A stretch of 52,383 nt of DNA, from contig JAJZFQ010000011.1 in the NCBI GenBank assembly GCA_021805275.1, positions 1-52,383 on the forward strand. The letters are read 5' to 3'. Source of the DNA: Pseudomonadota bacterium. Lineage in GTDB: Bacteria; Pseudomonadota; Gammaproteobacteria; Steroidobacterales; Steroidobacteraceae. Under the pieces are notes generated by a model. It was not told the origin of the DNA. It did not search any database and saw nothing but the letters and a program-made list of their open reading frames with translations. The first letter of the stretch is position 1. The number at the start of each line of letters is the position of its first letter. Of the stretch, positions 36,574-45,150 are shown piece after piece. Both the position numbers and the translations under genes were made by a program.

Positions 36574-38486
36574 GCAGCGTGACCCGCGGCGAGTTCGACG
36601 AGCAAGCGATTCAGACGCTCAACGAACTCCGCGGGGTTGCCCAGCTCGCCACCCTCGGCGAGTTCTGCCTGCTCATAGAGCAGCAGCGCGAGCGACTCGA
36701 AACGGCCCGCATCGGCGAGACCGTCCAGATAGCGCACCAGCGGATGCGAGGCGTTCAGCTCCAGCGCCGGCTTGGACTCGGGTACCTTTTGACCGGCGGC
36801 GGCGAGAATCTTGCGCATCCCGGCGCCCAGGTCATGCTCGGCCCGCACCAGACAGGCCGGCGAGTCCTTCAGACGGGTACTGGGGCGCACTTCCAGAACA
36901 CGCTCCCCGAGGGCGTCCTTGATGCGCTTCAGCAACCCCTTGCTCTCCTTCAGCGCCGCGTCGCGCTCGCGCCGGTCCGTCTCGCTTTCCAACGGGCCGA
37001 GCTCCAGGTCCCCGCGCGCGGCGTCCTTGAACCGCTTACCGTCGAATTCCTCGAGCTGCCCCATCATCCACTCGTCGATGCGCTCGGCGAGCAGTAACAC
37101 CTCGATGCCGCGCTCGGTGAGCCGCTCGATGTAAGGACTGCGTCGCGCGGCGGAGACACTCTCGGCCGTGATGTAGTAGATGCGCTCCTGGCCCGCCTTC
37201 ATGCGCGTCACGTACTGGGCGAGGCTCGTGTGCGGCTCATCGCCCGCGTCGTACGTGCTCGCAAAGCGCAGCAGCGGCAGCAACGCGGCTCGATTGGCCG
37301 TGTCCTGCCCGACGCCCTCCTTCAGCACCAGGCCGAACTCCTTCCAGAATGCGCCGTACTTGTCAGACTCGTCCTCGGCGAGCTTGGCGAGCACGTCGAG
37401 CACGCGCTTGGTGAGGCTGGAGCGGATCGCCTCGACCTCCGGTTCGCGCTGCAGCAGTTCGCGCGAGACGTTCAGCGGCAGGTCGCTCGAATCGACCACT
37501 CCCTTGACGAAGCGCAGGTACAGGGGCAGGAACTGCTCGGCGTCGTCCATGATGAACACACGCCTCACGTACAGCTTCAGGCCGTGGGCAGCCTCGCGCT
37601 GCCACAGGTCGAAGGGCGCCCGACCGGGGATGTACAGCAGGCTCGTGTACTCGCGCTTACCCTCGACCCGATTGTGGCTCCAGGCCAGCGGCTCGGTGAA
37701 GTCGTGCGCCAGGTGCTGATAGAACTGCCGGTACTCCTCGTCCGGGATCTCCGCGCGCGGGCGCACCCACAGCGCGGTGGCCTGGTTGACGGTCTCGTAC
37801 TCGAGCGAGGCCTCGCCCTCCTTGCGCATGCGCACCGGGAAGGCGATGTGATCGGAGTAGCGGCGGATCAGCGAGCGCAGCCGGAACGGATCGGCGAACT
37901 CCTTCGCCTCGGACTTCAGGTGCAGCTTGACCGCCGTGCCGCGTGCCTCGCGCGTGACCGTCTGCACGGTAAATTCGCCGTCGGCGCGCGATTCCCAGCG
38001 CACCGCAGCCGCCGCGCTCTGCCCGGCTCGGCGCGAGAGCACCTCGACCCGGTCGGCGACGATGAACGCCGAGTAGAAGCCCACGCCGAACTGGCCGATC
38101 AGCTGCGCATCCTTCTGGCGCTCGCCGGAAAGGGAGCGGAAAAACTCCGCGGTTCCGGATCGGGCAATGGTGCCGAGATTGGCGACGGCCTCCTCGCGCG
38201 TCATGCCGATGCCGTTGTCCACGATCGTGACAGTGCCCGCCTCGGGATCGGCCTCGATGCGGATTTCCAGCTCTGGGGCATTCTCGAGCAGCTCCGGGGC
38301 GCCGATCGCCGCGAAGCGCAGCCGATCATTGGCATCCGAGGCATTCGAGATCAGCTCGCGCAGGAAGATCTCCCGGTGGCTGTACAGGGAGTGGATCATG
38401 AGCTTCAGCAGCTCGCGAACCTCCGCTTGGAAGCCGTGCGTCTGACGGTCGGAAGCGGGGTTCGATGCGGTTTCTGGGCTGTTCAC
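36570..38486 (-). CDS. htpG: Chaperone HtpG (Hsp90)
   Basis: ATP-dependent Hsp90-family chaperone. The 638-residue protein (E. coli 624) has the N-terminal ATPase motifs [37 protein letters not shown] and the middle-domain [17 protein letters not shown] start at 38486 is supported by GAGGAG six bases upstream and by the conserved distance to the [19 protein letters not shown] block. A heat-shock-like promoter lies just upstream. Confidence 0.97.
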   Translation of the reverse strand: MNSPETASNPASDRQTHGFQAEVRELLKLMIHSLYSHREIFLRELISNASDANDRLRFAAIGAPELLENAPELEIRIEADPEAGTVTIVDNGIGMTREEAVANLGTIARSGTAEFFRSLSGERQKDAQLIGQFGVGFYSAFIVADRVEVLSRRAGQSAAAAVRWESRADGEFTVQTVTREARGTAVKLHLKSEAKEFADPFRLRSLIRRYSDHIAFPVRMRKEGEASLEYETVNQATALWVRPRAEIPDEEYRQFYQHLAHDFTEPLAWSHNRVEGKREYTSLLYIPGRAPFDLWQREAAHGLKLYVRRVFIMDDAEQFLPLYLRFVKGVVDSSDLPLNVSRELLQREPEVEAIRSSLTKRVLDVLAKLAEDESDKYGAFWKEFGLVLKEGVGQDTANRAALLPLLRFASTYDAGDEPHTSLAQYVTRMKAGQERIYYITAESVSAARRSPYIERLTERGIEVLLLAERIDEWMMGQLEEFDGKRFKDAARGDLELGPLESETDRRERDAALKESKGLLKRIKDALGERVLEVRPSTRLKDSPACLVRAEHDLGAGMRKILAAAGQKVPESKPALELNASHPLVRYLDGLADAGRFESLALLLYEQAELAEGGELGNPAEFVERLNRLLVELAAGHAA

Positions 38487-38518
38487 GGTCCACTCCTCAA
38501 AACGCGGGGCAGCGGAGC

Positions 38519-38546
38519 ATTTTGGGTGCGGCCGGAGGAATTTCAA
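38519..38546 (-). promoter_or_regulatory. Candidate sigma-32 (heat-shock) promoter of htpG
   Basis: On the minus strand: TTGAAA (38546-38541), 14-bp spacer, CCCAAAAT (38526-38519). The -35 matches the sigma-32 core and the -10 keeps the leading CCC of CCCCATNT. It ends about 33 bases before the htpG start. The gene is a classical heat-shock gene, which supports the call. Confidence 0.5.
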
Positions 38547-38625
38547 TGCGCCGGCCGAGAGCAGCGGCGGGCCTGGCGCACCAGAGCGCGCGGACTCGAG
38601 GGCGCAAATGAGCCGGCCGGGTTCG

Positions 38626-38793
38626 CTAGCCGCTCAGGCCGGCAGGGGCAACCGCTGGCCGATCAGGCTGCTGCACCCGGGCGGCAGGGGACAGCGGGAA
38701 GGTCAGCGCCTCGGCCAGAGCGGCCGTGGCGAGATGCCGGCAGGCGGCGGCGAGATCGTCCAAATCGTCCCACCAGAGCAGGAGGCGCTCCAT
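38626..38793 (-). CDS. Possible small ORF (55 codons), hypothetical
   Basis: The peptide begins [26 protein letters not shown], which looks protein-like (acidic, Leu/Trp-rich helix) rather than a random GC-rich shadow, and ends in a proline/alanine-rich tail. The same frame is open further upstream without a good start codon, overlapping the end of the next gene. No family recognised; it may not be translated. Confidence 0.3.
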   Translation of the reverse strand: MERLLLWWDDLDDLAAACRHLATAALAEALTFPLSPAARVQQPDRPAVAPAGLSG

Positions 38794-38809
38794 CAGCTGG
38801 CGGCCGTGC

Positions 38810-39088
38810 TCAGTGATTGGGTGTGCTGGACTTGCCGCGCGGGGGGGGCGCCACGGTGTCGGCAGCGGGCTCTTCGCTCCAGTTGGTGCGCATGCGCTCG
38901 GCCCAGTTCTTGTAATTCGACCAGGTATTGAGGTTGCGGGTGATCGCATCGTGCCGGGCGCGCACGTTCTGCATGCGCTCGAGCCAGTTCGGAAACGGTG
39001 TCGGCGAGGAGACCCCGGCGCCTTTGCCGGTGGTCTGCTCTCGGGCGGCTGCGGGCGGGACTCCGCGCTCCCTGAACGATGAACTCAT
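38810..39088 (-). CDS. Small hypothetical protein (92 residues)
   Basis: Unrecognised. GAGGTG lies seven bases before the ATG. The N-terminal 30 residues are Ser/Pro/Gly-rich; the middle (LERMQNVRARHDAITRNLNTWSNYKNWAERMRTNW) looks like a helix with aromatic residues. It lies between ppnN and htpG, in the same orientation as both. Real expression is plausible but unproven. Confidence 0.5.
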   Translation of the reverse strand: MSSSFRERGVPPAAAREQTTGKGAGVSSPTPFPNWLERMQNVRARHDAITRNLNTWSNYKNWAERMRTNWSEEPAADTVAPPPRGKSSTPNH

Positions 39089-39256
39089 GGACGCACCTCG
39101 GACGACGAACGTTGAGGGTAAGGTCCATGCGCGGCGCGCGCAGGTACTGGTTCACAGGTGGCGGCAATGGCATGCCGCGGAAAACCGAAGCGGCCGCCTT
39201 ATGAAACATCCTCGAATCATTATGTCGCATGTCCGCGGTCGCGCCGCGCGCCACCG

Positions 39257-40642
39257 CTATGCAACCAACCGATACACCGGACGATAGGCGCTGCCCGGCA
39301 GCTTCATGCGGCCCTGTTCGACGAATGCCGCGAGCAGCTCATCGAGCAGCTGCATGATTTGCCGATCGCCGGCGAGCTCGTACGGTCCCTGGCGCTCGAT
39401 GGCGTGAATGCCGAGCTCCTTGACGTTGCCGGTGACGATGCCGGAGAAGGCCCGGCGCAGATTGGCCGCGAGTTCGTGCACGGGCTGGTCGCGACCGAGC
39501 TCGAGCGCACGCATCGATTGATGCGTCACCTCGAACGGGTGTTGGAATTCGGGGCGCACCGACAGGAGCCAGTTGAAATTATACGCATCCTTGTGACGGC
39601 GGCGGTACTCGCGCACCGCCTCGATGCCGTGCACCATGCGCCGGCCGACCTCGGCCGGATCGTCGATAATGATGTTCAGGCGCTCCAGCGCAGCCTCGCC
39701 GAGCGTGCCGCGGATGAAGCGGCGGATGTGCTCGAAATACCCCGCGCTGGCATGGGGCCCGGTGAGTACCACCGGGAAGGGCTGCGCCGCATTGGCCGGA
39801 TCGAGGAGAATGCCCAGCAGGTACAGAATCTCCTCCAGTGTTCCGGCGCCGCCCGGCAGCACCACGATGCCGTGGGCGAAGCGCACGAACGCCTCGAGGC
39901 GCTTTTCGATGTCCGGCATGATGACCAGCCGGTTCACGATCGGGTTGGGCGGCTCGGCGGCGATGATGCCGGGTTCGGTGATGCCGATGTAGCGCCCGTG
40001 CTCGATGCGCTGCTTGGCATGCCCGATGGTCGCACCCTTCATCGGGCCCTTCATTGCGCCGGGGCCGCAGCCGGTGCAAATATCCAGCCCGCGCAGCCCG
40101 AGCTCGTAGCCGACGCGCTTGGAGTACTTGTACTCCTCACTGCCGATGGAATGACCGCCCCAGCACACGGCCAGGTTTGGATGCGCCTTGCACTCGAGCA
40201 GCTGCGCATTGCGCAGAATGTGGAACACCGCGTTCGTGATGGACGCCGAGTCACCCAGATCGAAGCGGCCGGGCGCCATGATCTCGTTCGAGATGAACAC
40301 CACGTCGCGCAGCACGGCGAACAGGTGCTCCTTGATGCCGCGGATCATCTGCCCGTCGACGAACGCGGCGCCCGGCGCATGGTGCATCTCCAGCCGGATA
40401 CCCCAGGGTTGGCGCATGATGCGGATCTCGAAGTCCCGATAACGGTCGAAGATCTCCTTCGCGTTGTCGGTGTCGGCACCGGTGTTGAGCACCGCCAGCG
40501 CGCACTTGCGAAACAGCGTGTACAGGCCGCCCCGCCCCGAGTCGAGCAGCTTGGCGATTTCCGCCTGGGAGAGGTTCTCGAGACTACCGCGAGGGTGGAC
40601 GCGCGCTTCGATGAACTCGGGTTCGAGGTCGTTGTTTTCCAT
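39257..40642 (-). CDS. ppnN: Nucleotide 5'-monophosphate nucleosidase PpnN (LOG family)
   Basis: Cleaves purine and pyrimidine monophosphates to base and ribose 5-phosphate; the E. coli enzyme is stimulated by (p)ppGpp. The 461 residues (E. coli 454) have an N-terminal domain, the Rossmann-like core with GGHSIGSEEY and CGPGAMKGPMKGATIGHAKQ, and the LOG motif VVLPGGAGTLEEILYLL. ATG start, 16 bases after the L,D-transpeptidase stop. Confidence 0.95.
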   Translation of the reverse strand: MENNDLEPEFIEARVHPRGSLENLSQAEIAKLLDSGRGGLYTLFRKCALAVLNTGADTDNAKEIFDRYRDFEIRIMRQPWGIRLEMHHAPGAAFVDGQMIRGIKEHLFAVLRDVVFISNEIMAPGRFDLGDSASITNAVFHILRNAQLLECKAHPNLAVCWGGHSIGSEEYKYSKRVGYELGLRGLDICTGCGPGAMKGPMKGATIGHAKQRIEHGRYIGITEPGIIAAEPPNPIVNRLVIMPDIEKRLEAFVRFAHGIVVLPGGAGTLEEILYLLGILLDPANAAQPFPVVLTGPHASAGYFEHIRRFIRGTLGEAALERLNIIIDDPAEVGRRMVHGIEAVREYRRRHKDAYNFNWLLSVRPEFQHPFEVTHQSMRALELGRDQPVHELAANLRRAFSGIVTGNVKELGIHAIERQGPYELAGDRQIMQLLDELLAAFVEQGRMKLPGSAYRPVYRLVA

Positions 40643-40658
40643 CAGGAATCGGACGGAC

Positions 40659-41225
40659 TCAAGGCTGGATGTCGATGCGCATGCCGTCGCGGGTCATCAT
40701 CCAGATCTGCATCATGTCGGCATCGGACACGGCGATGCAGCCATCGGTCCAATCGCTGTGCTGATAATAGGACAATGGACCGTGCAGTCGGTTCGGCAGG
40801 CCGTGAATCATGATCTCCCCGCCCGGCTGCCAGTGATGGGCGCGGGCGCGGGCGCGGTCCGCATGGTTGGGATAGGAAATCTGGATCGAGAGAAAGAAAT
40901 CGCTGCGCGGATCGCGGCGCTCCAGGTGATACCAGCCCACCGGCGTGCGGTAATCGCCGGAGCGCTCCTTCGGTCCCCCCGGCATCAATCCCAGATGAAT
41001 CCGGAACGACCTCACCACCGTGTCGCCGTTCATCAGGTACAGCCGGCGAGCGGCCTTCTTCACCAGAATGTATTGCACCTGCGGCAAATGCGGATCGCCG
41101 AGCAGCTCGATGCGTCCGGCGCGCGGCGCGGCCCAGGCCACGGTGGCCATCGACCCCAATGCGAGGGCCGTCAGGATGAACTTCCGCAGGTGCATGCGCT
41201 GCATTATAGACATCGTTGGTACCAA
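40659..41225 (-). CDS. L,D-transpeptidase family protein (YkuD domain)
   Basis: Periplasmic cross-linker of peptidoglycan or attaching enzyme. The 188 residues have a signal peptide (MHLRKFILTALALGSMATVAWA region) and a YkuD domain with IMIHGLPNR and the catalytic HSDWTDGCIAVSDADM cysteine block. The start is taken as TTG at 41225: the mltD stop reads TGAGGA and supplies a Shine-Dalgarno eight bases before it. ATG codons at 41213, 41204 and 41195 are alternatives; the signal peptide is intact from any of them. Confidence 0.87.
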   Translation of the reverse strand: MVPTMSIMQRMHLRKFILTALALGSMATVAWAAPRAGRIELLGDPHLPQVQYILVKKAARRLYLMNGDTVVRSFRIHLGLMPGGPKERSGDYRTPVGWYHLERRDPRSDFFLSIQISYPNHADRARARAHHWQPGGEIMIHGLPNRLHGPLSYYQHSDWTDGCIAVSDADMMQIWMMTRDGMRIDIQP

Positions 41226-41236
41226 GCAGAATTTCC

Positions 41237-43513
41237 TCAGCCGGCAGCGCGCGCGGGGACGATGCGCGGAATCACCAGCCGGGTCCCCGGGTGCAGCTCA
41301 AAAAAATTGGTCTGCGGGTTGTACTGGCGCAGCAGCCACGCCGGCAGACCGGCGAAGCGCTGCATCAGGGTCCACAGCGAGTCGCCACTGCGGGTCACGT
41401 AGGGGCGCGTACCGTCAATACGGTGGCTGTCGAAGTAGCTCGCCTCCAGCTCGCGATGATAGGCGATGCGCCGCTGCTGGAACTGCTGGCGCGTCACATG
41501 CCGGAAATCCAGCCGGATGCGCTCCCCGAGCCGCACCGGCCGGCCAAAGGGCAGATGATTGAGGCGACGCAGATCCATCGCGCTCACTCCCAGCCACTCC
41601 GCGTAATACCCGAGAGACTCCGCGGCAGCCACTCGGATCGTGCCGTTCGGCGCCACGGAATAGTCCGTCGGATCGTCGCTGCGCGCCGGGTCGCCCTCAG
41701 GGCCGAGCATCGGGCCGAGCGCCTCGGCCTGGTGTGCCGAGACCGGCTGCGGATCGGCTTTGGCCGGACTCGGCGCGACGCGCATGGCGAGCTGCGCCCG
41801 GGCCAGCGCCTGATTAGGACCCGCCGCCAAACGCGACTCCGCCGCCGGCAGCGGCACGACGTGGGCGGCGGCGTTTGCGGCCAGGGCCGAGCCCCGCGGC
41901 GGACGCAGCGCGTGCGCGGCCGCCGGGATGTCGCTGCTCTGGCCCGCGGGACTCACCGCGGCCAGCTGTGCCGCTGCCTTGGTCGCGGGCAGCCGCAGCG
42001 TCTCCCCCACGCGCAAAATTCCCCCCGGAGCCACGGCGTTGACCCGGGCCAGCGCCGCCAGACTCACCCCGTAGCGCGCCGCGATGCCGGAGAGCGTGTC
42101 CCCCGACTGCACCCGGTAGCGGGCCGGTGGCGTCCCCGGGGCTGCGGGCACCGCCGCCAGCGCCGCCGGCGGTCGGCTCGCGCCCGGCAGATGCAGCCGC
42201 TCCCCGACACGCAGCATGCCGTTAACGGACATGCCGTTGAATCGAGCCAGCGACCAGATGCTCAGGTGATAACGGTCCGCGATCCCCGAGAGGGTGTCTC
42301 CCCAGCGCACGCGATACACGGGGGGACGCAGCTGCGCTGCCAGCAACGCGTGCGGCCCGAGCCGCTCGAGAAGCCGGGTGGCGCTCAATGCCCGCCCCCG
42401 ATCCGGCAGACGCAGCCGATAGCCCTTCGGAATGTCGAGCTGCCCGCCCCACACCGGTGCGAGGAGCGCCGGATTCAGTTCCCGCAGCCGGCCGGGGGGA
42501 ACCCGCAGCGCCTGGGTCAGCGAGGCCACGGAGACGTAGCCGGGGAGCGTCACTTCGTGGAAGCGTTCTTCCGGCAAGCGGTGCAGCTGACCGAAGTATC
42601 GCTCGGCATGCCGCTCGACATATAACGCCGCGAGGAACGAAACGTAGAAGTTTCGCGACGCGAAGCCAAATATCGCAGAATGGTAGCGGCGCACGATCGT
42701 CGCGATGTTGCGGCTGCCCGCGGCACGCTCCGCGCGCAGCACGCCAGCGACCCCTTGGTTATAGGCCGTGATTGCGAGCGGCCACGTGCCGAGAATCCGG
42801 TGGTTGTAGGCGAGCAGCTGTGCGGCCGCCACCGTGGCGCTGAAGGGATCGAACCGCTGATCGACGGCGGCCCCCATGCGCAGGAAGCGCCGCGCCGTCC
42901 CCGGCATGAACTGCCACAAGCCGGCCGCGCCGTCCTTGGAATACGCCTCGGGATTGTAGGCGGACTCCACCAAGGGAAGGGCCGCCAGCTGGGGTGGCAA
43001 TCCGTGCGCGGCGAGCGCGCGCGCGATGGCATGCTGCCACGCACCGGAGCGGATCAGTCCCGCCTTGAATCGGTTGGACTGGCCGAGCTGGAAGCGGATC
43101 TCCCCTGCCGCTTCGCGCAGCTGCGCAGCGCCGGCATGCGGCCCCCACAGAGCCCGGATATGCCGTTCCTCTGCTGTCAGCGGGCGCACGCCCGCAGCCA
43201 TGCTGCGCAGCTCTGCGGCCAGCCGGTCCCGCTCGCGATCCACCAGACGCTGGCGCTGCGCCGGGGAGCTGCCGGGGGCGAAATGCACGGTCGTGTACAC
43301 GACTCGGAGATGATTCGGGTCGTGCAGAAAGCCCTCGTTGGTATCGATCTGCGTGTAGACCCGGATCCAGAACTGGACCGCGGAGTGCAGTTGCGGTGGA
43401 CACGGCAGGGCTGCATCGGTGGCCCACACCAGCCCCGTAGACACCATCCAGAAGGCCATCCCGACCAGGCACCAGATGCCGGCGACTGCCCTGGAGCCGC
43501 CCGTCGATTTCAT
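41237..43513 (-). CDS. MltD-like lytic transglycosylase with LysM domains
   Basis: Cleaves peptidoglycan glycan strands. The 758-residue protein has an N-terminal signal or anchor (about 10-30), an SLT domain with catalytic Glu in LPLVESAYNPEAYSKDGAAGLWQFMPGTA, and several LysM units: clear ones at VYRVRWGDTLSGIADRY, RYRVQSGDTLSGIAARY and PYVTRSGDSLWTLMQRF, plus two weaker ones between. MltD of E. coli is about 450 residues with two LysM, so this is enlarged. GAGGTG lies just before the ATG. It leads an apparent operon with the L,D-transpeptidase and ppnN. Confidence 0.92.
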   Translation of the reverse strand: MKSTGGSRAVAGIWCLVGMAFWMVSTGLVWATDAALPCPPQLHSAVQFWIRVYTQIDTNEGFLHDPNHLRVVYTTVHFAPGSSPAQRQRLVDRERDRLAAELRSMAAGVRPLTAEERHIRALWGPHAGAAQLREAAGEIRFQLGQSNRFKAGLIRSGAWQHAIARALAAHGLPPQLAALPLVESAYNPEAYSKDGAAGLWQFMPGTARRFLRMGAAVDQRFDPFSATVAAAQLLAYNHRILGTWPLAITAYNQGVAGVLRAERAAGSRNIATIVRRYHSAIFGFASRNFYVSFLAALYVERHAERYFGQLHRLPEERFHEVTLPGYVSVASLTQALRVPPGRLRELNPALLAPVWGGQLDIPKGYRLRLPDRGRALSATRLLERLGPHALLAAQLRPPVYRVRWGDTLSGIADRYHLSIWSLARFNGMSVNGMLRVGERLHLPGASRPPAALAAVPAAPGTPPARYRVQSGDTLSGIAARYGVSLAALARVNAVAPGGILRVGETLRLPATKAAAQLAAVSPAGQSSDIPAAAHALRPPRGSALAANAAAHVVPLPAAESRLAAGPNQALARAQLAMRVAPSPAKADPQPVSAHQAEALGPMLGPEGDPARSDDPTDYSVAPNGTIRVAAAESLGYYAEWLGVSAMDLRRLNHLPFGRPVRLGERIRLDFRHVTRQQFQQRRIAYHRELEASYFDSHRIDGTRPYVTRSGDSLWTLMQRFAGLPAWLLRQYNPQTNFFELHPGTRLVIPRIVPARAAG

Positions 43514-43685
43514 TTACACCTCGAGCTACGCCAAATTATCTCTTCGATTCAACGTATTGAAGGCCTGCATTCGGCAATCGGGCCTATCGAGTGATCGGGA
43601 AATTGTCGGGATTTCTTACATCCAGACCGTTCCGAGACCGCCCGCCAGGTCCTCTGACGCGCCTGGCCCGAAAGAATAAAGGAAA

Positions 43686-43713
43686 TGACGTACGACGAGT
43701 ACAGATTACGTCA
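43686..43713 (+). promoter_or_regulatory. Inverted repeat, candidate enhancer (UAS) for the sigma-54 promoter
   Basis: Perfect 7-bp arms TGACGTA (43686-43692) and TACGTCA (43707-43713), 14 bases apart. The centre lies about 95 bases upstream of the predicted sigma-54 start, in the usual range for enhancer-binding proteins. The activator is not known. Confidence 0.5.
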
Positions 43714-43768
43714 CATTCGGCCCGTGTTACAGCGCTTCGATCGCACCCGGCCGCCTTTCGGATCGGAC

Positions 43769-43783
43769 TGGCACAGGACTTGC
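43769..43783 (+). promoter_or_regulatory. Sigma-54 (-24/-12) promoter
   Basis: TGGCACAGGACTTGC: GG and GC separated by ten bases, matching the consensus TGGCACGN4TTGC at every defined base but one. Predicted start near 43795. No coding region follows on the plus strand; a terminator does. Confidence 0.75.
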
Positions 43784-43794
43784 TGTTAGTTCTT

Positions 43795-43968
43795 GACTTG
43801 GGCCGGCAGGCGGTCCGAGGGGGAACGAACCGCGATCGCACCGAAATTACGAGAAAGCATGGGCGCGCTGCGCATCACAGACGTACGCCGCACCGTGCCG
43901 GTCCAATAAGAACAAGCACGACTCGATGCAAGCAAGCGACCGACCCCGCGCAAGCGGGGTCTTCTTTG
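43795..43968 (+). ncRNA. Candidate sigma-54-dependent small RNA with an Hfq/Crc-type A-rich motif
   Basis: About 170 nt from the predicted sigma-54 start to an intrinsic terminator. GGGCCGGC (43800-43807) can pair with GCCGGTCC (43897-43904), allowing one G-U pair, closing a folded body. The next bases, AATAAGAACAA (43905-43915), contain two overlapping matches to AANAANAA, the motif through which Hfq and Crc bind in pseudomonads, and would be single-stranded just before the terminator. No good reading frame is seen. The arrangement resembles CrcZ/CrcY (sigma-54-driven, terminated, A-rich), though those RNAs are longer with more motifs. The organism's Crc status is unknown, so the function is inference. 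Confidence 0.5.
43943..43967 (+). terminator. Rho-independent terminator with GCAA tetraloop
   Basis: 7-bp stem ACCCCGC / GCGGGGT around GCAA, followed by CTTCTTT. It faces the plus strand, where the sigma-54 promoter is the only visible upstream start. Confidence 0.85.
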
Positions 43969-44352
43969 CTGTGCGTGGGTATTACGACGCACATGACCAA
44001 AATCCGTGTGCGTTAAATAGTTACGAGCCCCTGAACGGGCACCAACTACGAAATCACTTTGGCGCCCTCGAGGAGCCAGGGGGAGCGCTGCGGAGCGGCG
44101 CGGGCGATGAGCCCCGGGTAGCCAGGGAGCTCGGCATGCCGAGCCACGCCGTTCAAGCCAATGGCAGAGCCAGGGCGTCCCGGGCGAACTGACGAGTGCC
44201 GCGGGTGTTTTGTCTCCGCGCAGGCGAGCACTGGACGTCAGGGACGTGGGCGTGAGCGGATCCGGCGGCGCGAGTCCCGAACCCGTCGGCGGATTGGGTG
44301 AACGCCCCACAGGGACCCACTTCGAGTGCCGCACGACGTTCCGCAGCGGACT
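43969..44352 (+). other. Non-coding stretch with nested GTGCGT/ACGCAC repeats
   Basis: No convincing gene in about 380 bases. Near 43971-44015 the hexamers GTGCGT, ACGCAC and GTGCGT alternate and can form two competing hairpins. GCTCGGCATGCCGAGC at 44129-44144 is a perfect 16-bp palindrome. The rest, up to the Fic stop, shows only low-quality open frames and may be remnant sequence. Confidence 0.5.
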
Positions 44353-45057
44353 TCACGCGCGATGCATACGGGCCGATGCGGTCGCGCTCTCGGCGAGGAA
44401 GCGCGTGAACGGGACGATGTCCTGGCGCACGCTCGCCTCTTCGAGCGCCGCCATGAATGCGTCGCGCGTATCCACCGTTACGACGGTCCATGGCCAGCCG
44501 CCGGAGGCCAGCATCACGTTCATCAGGAATCGGCCCATGCGACCGTTGCCATCCATGTACGGATGCACGTAGACGAAGAAGAAGTGGCCGCGTACGAGGC
44601 GCACCGCCTCGACCGGTGGAGGCACGTGCATCGAGCGCCGGATGAACACCTGTCCTCCGCGGTATCCGGCGAGATCGGCGGCGTTCAGGAGGCCGGCCGC
44701 CACCGGGGGCCCGAACAATTCCCGATACCAGCCCCCGTGCTGTGCTTCGGCGAGCACGCGCGCCACGGACTCTTTGAGGCGCTGGAACGCCTGCCAGTAG
44801 CCGCGCGCCGCGAGCGCATTACGATTGAGCCGGTCCTGCTCGTTGTGCTCCGGGTTCCATAGGCCCGAACGCACGCGCCCGAGGAGAGCCTCACTGAGTG
44901 TGTAGCCCTCGATCGACAGTGAGTGGTACGCGTCGGCGCGGTACACGTCGTCCACCTGCTGAAGGTAGGTCGCCGCGACCGGTGGGGCCGGCGCGGGCAG
45001 GAACTGCTCGAGCACCATCGGACGCATGCGCTCCCATTGCAGACGCAGCCGACCCAC
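44353..45057 (-). CDS. Fic-family protein, possibly eroded
   Basis: Fic proteins transfer AMP or other groups from nucleotides to target hydroxyls. The 234-residue frame has an intact catalytic loop HPYMDGNGRMGRF (from His165) and the inhibitory motif SLSIEG (46-51, matching S/T-x-x-x-E-G), so it is an autoinhibited class with the helix before the Fic core. The N-terminus is short: GTG 45057 is the first start after a TAG at 45109. The segment between EAVR (150-153) and GHFFFVYVHPY is shorter than in relatives I recall, as if a helix were deleted. It may be a degenerating gene; enzymatic state unknown. Confidence 0.7.
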   Translation of the reverse strand: MGRLRLQWERMRPMVLEQFLPAPAPPVAATYLQQVDDVYRADAYHSLSIEGYTLSEALLGRVRSGLWNPEHNEQDRLNRNALAARGYWQAFQRLKESVARVLAEAQHGGWYRELFGPPVAAGLLNAADLAGYRGGQVFIRRSMHVPPPVEAVRLVRGHFFFVYVHPYMDGNGRMGRFLMNVMLASGGWPWTVVTVDTRDAFMAALEEASVRQDIVPFTRFLAESATASARMHRA

Positions 45058-45082
45058 GTAGGGCGAGCGCTCGCGGCTCGAA

Positions 45083-45150
45083 TTTCTAGGCTTTAACGAA
45101 TCTCTTTTCTAGGTTTATCTGCGGCACATATTAAAAACTGTAGTTTTAAC
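45083..45150 (-). promoter_or_regulatory. A/T-rich island with direct repeats and a palindrome upstream of the Fic gene
   Basis: In a GC-rich region, these bases are A/T-rich. TTTCTAGG occurs at 45083-45090 and 45106-45113 (23 bp apart), and AAAACT-GT-AGTTTT forms a palindrome at 45134-45147. An operator or promoter for the Fic gene is the simplest reading. On the minus strand, one frame through 45169-45094 is also open and ends in TAA, so the island may instead be a fragment of a former gene. The rest of 45151-45433 holds nothing I recognise. Confidence 0.4.

Noticed and set aside
41195..41208. Perfect TATAAT on the minus strand just before an ATG, suggesting a leaderless L,D-transpeptidase mRNA
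   Set aside because: No -35 is visible at the right distance, and the mltD stop provides a better Shine-Dalgarno for the TTG at 41225.
43786..44334. Minus-strand frame of 182 codons across the sigma-54 RNA region
   Set aside because: Composition is Arg/Ser/Pro-rich with no domain; it runs through the terminator hairpin and palindrome.
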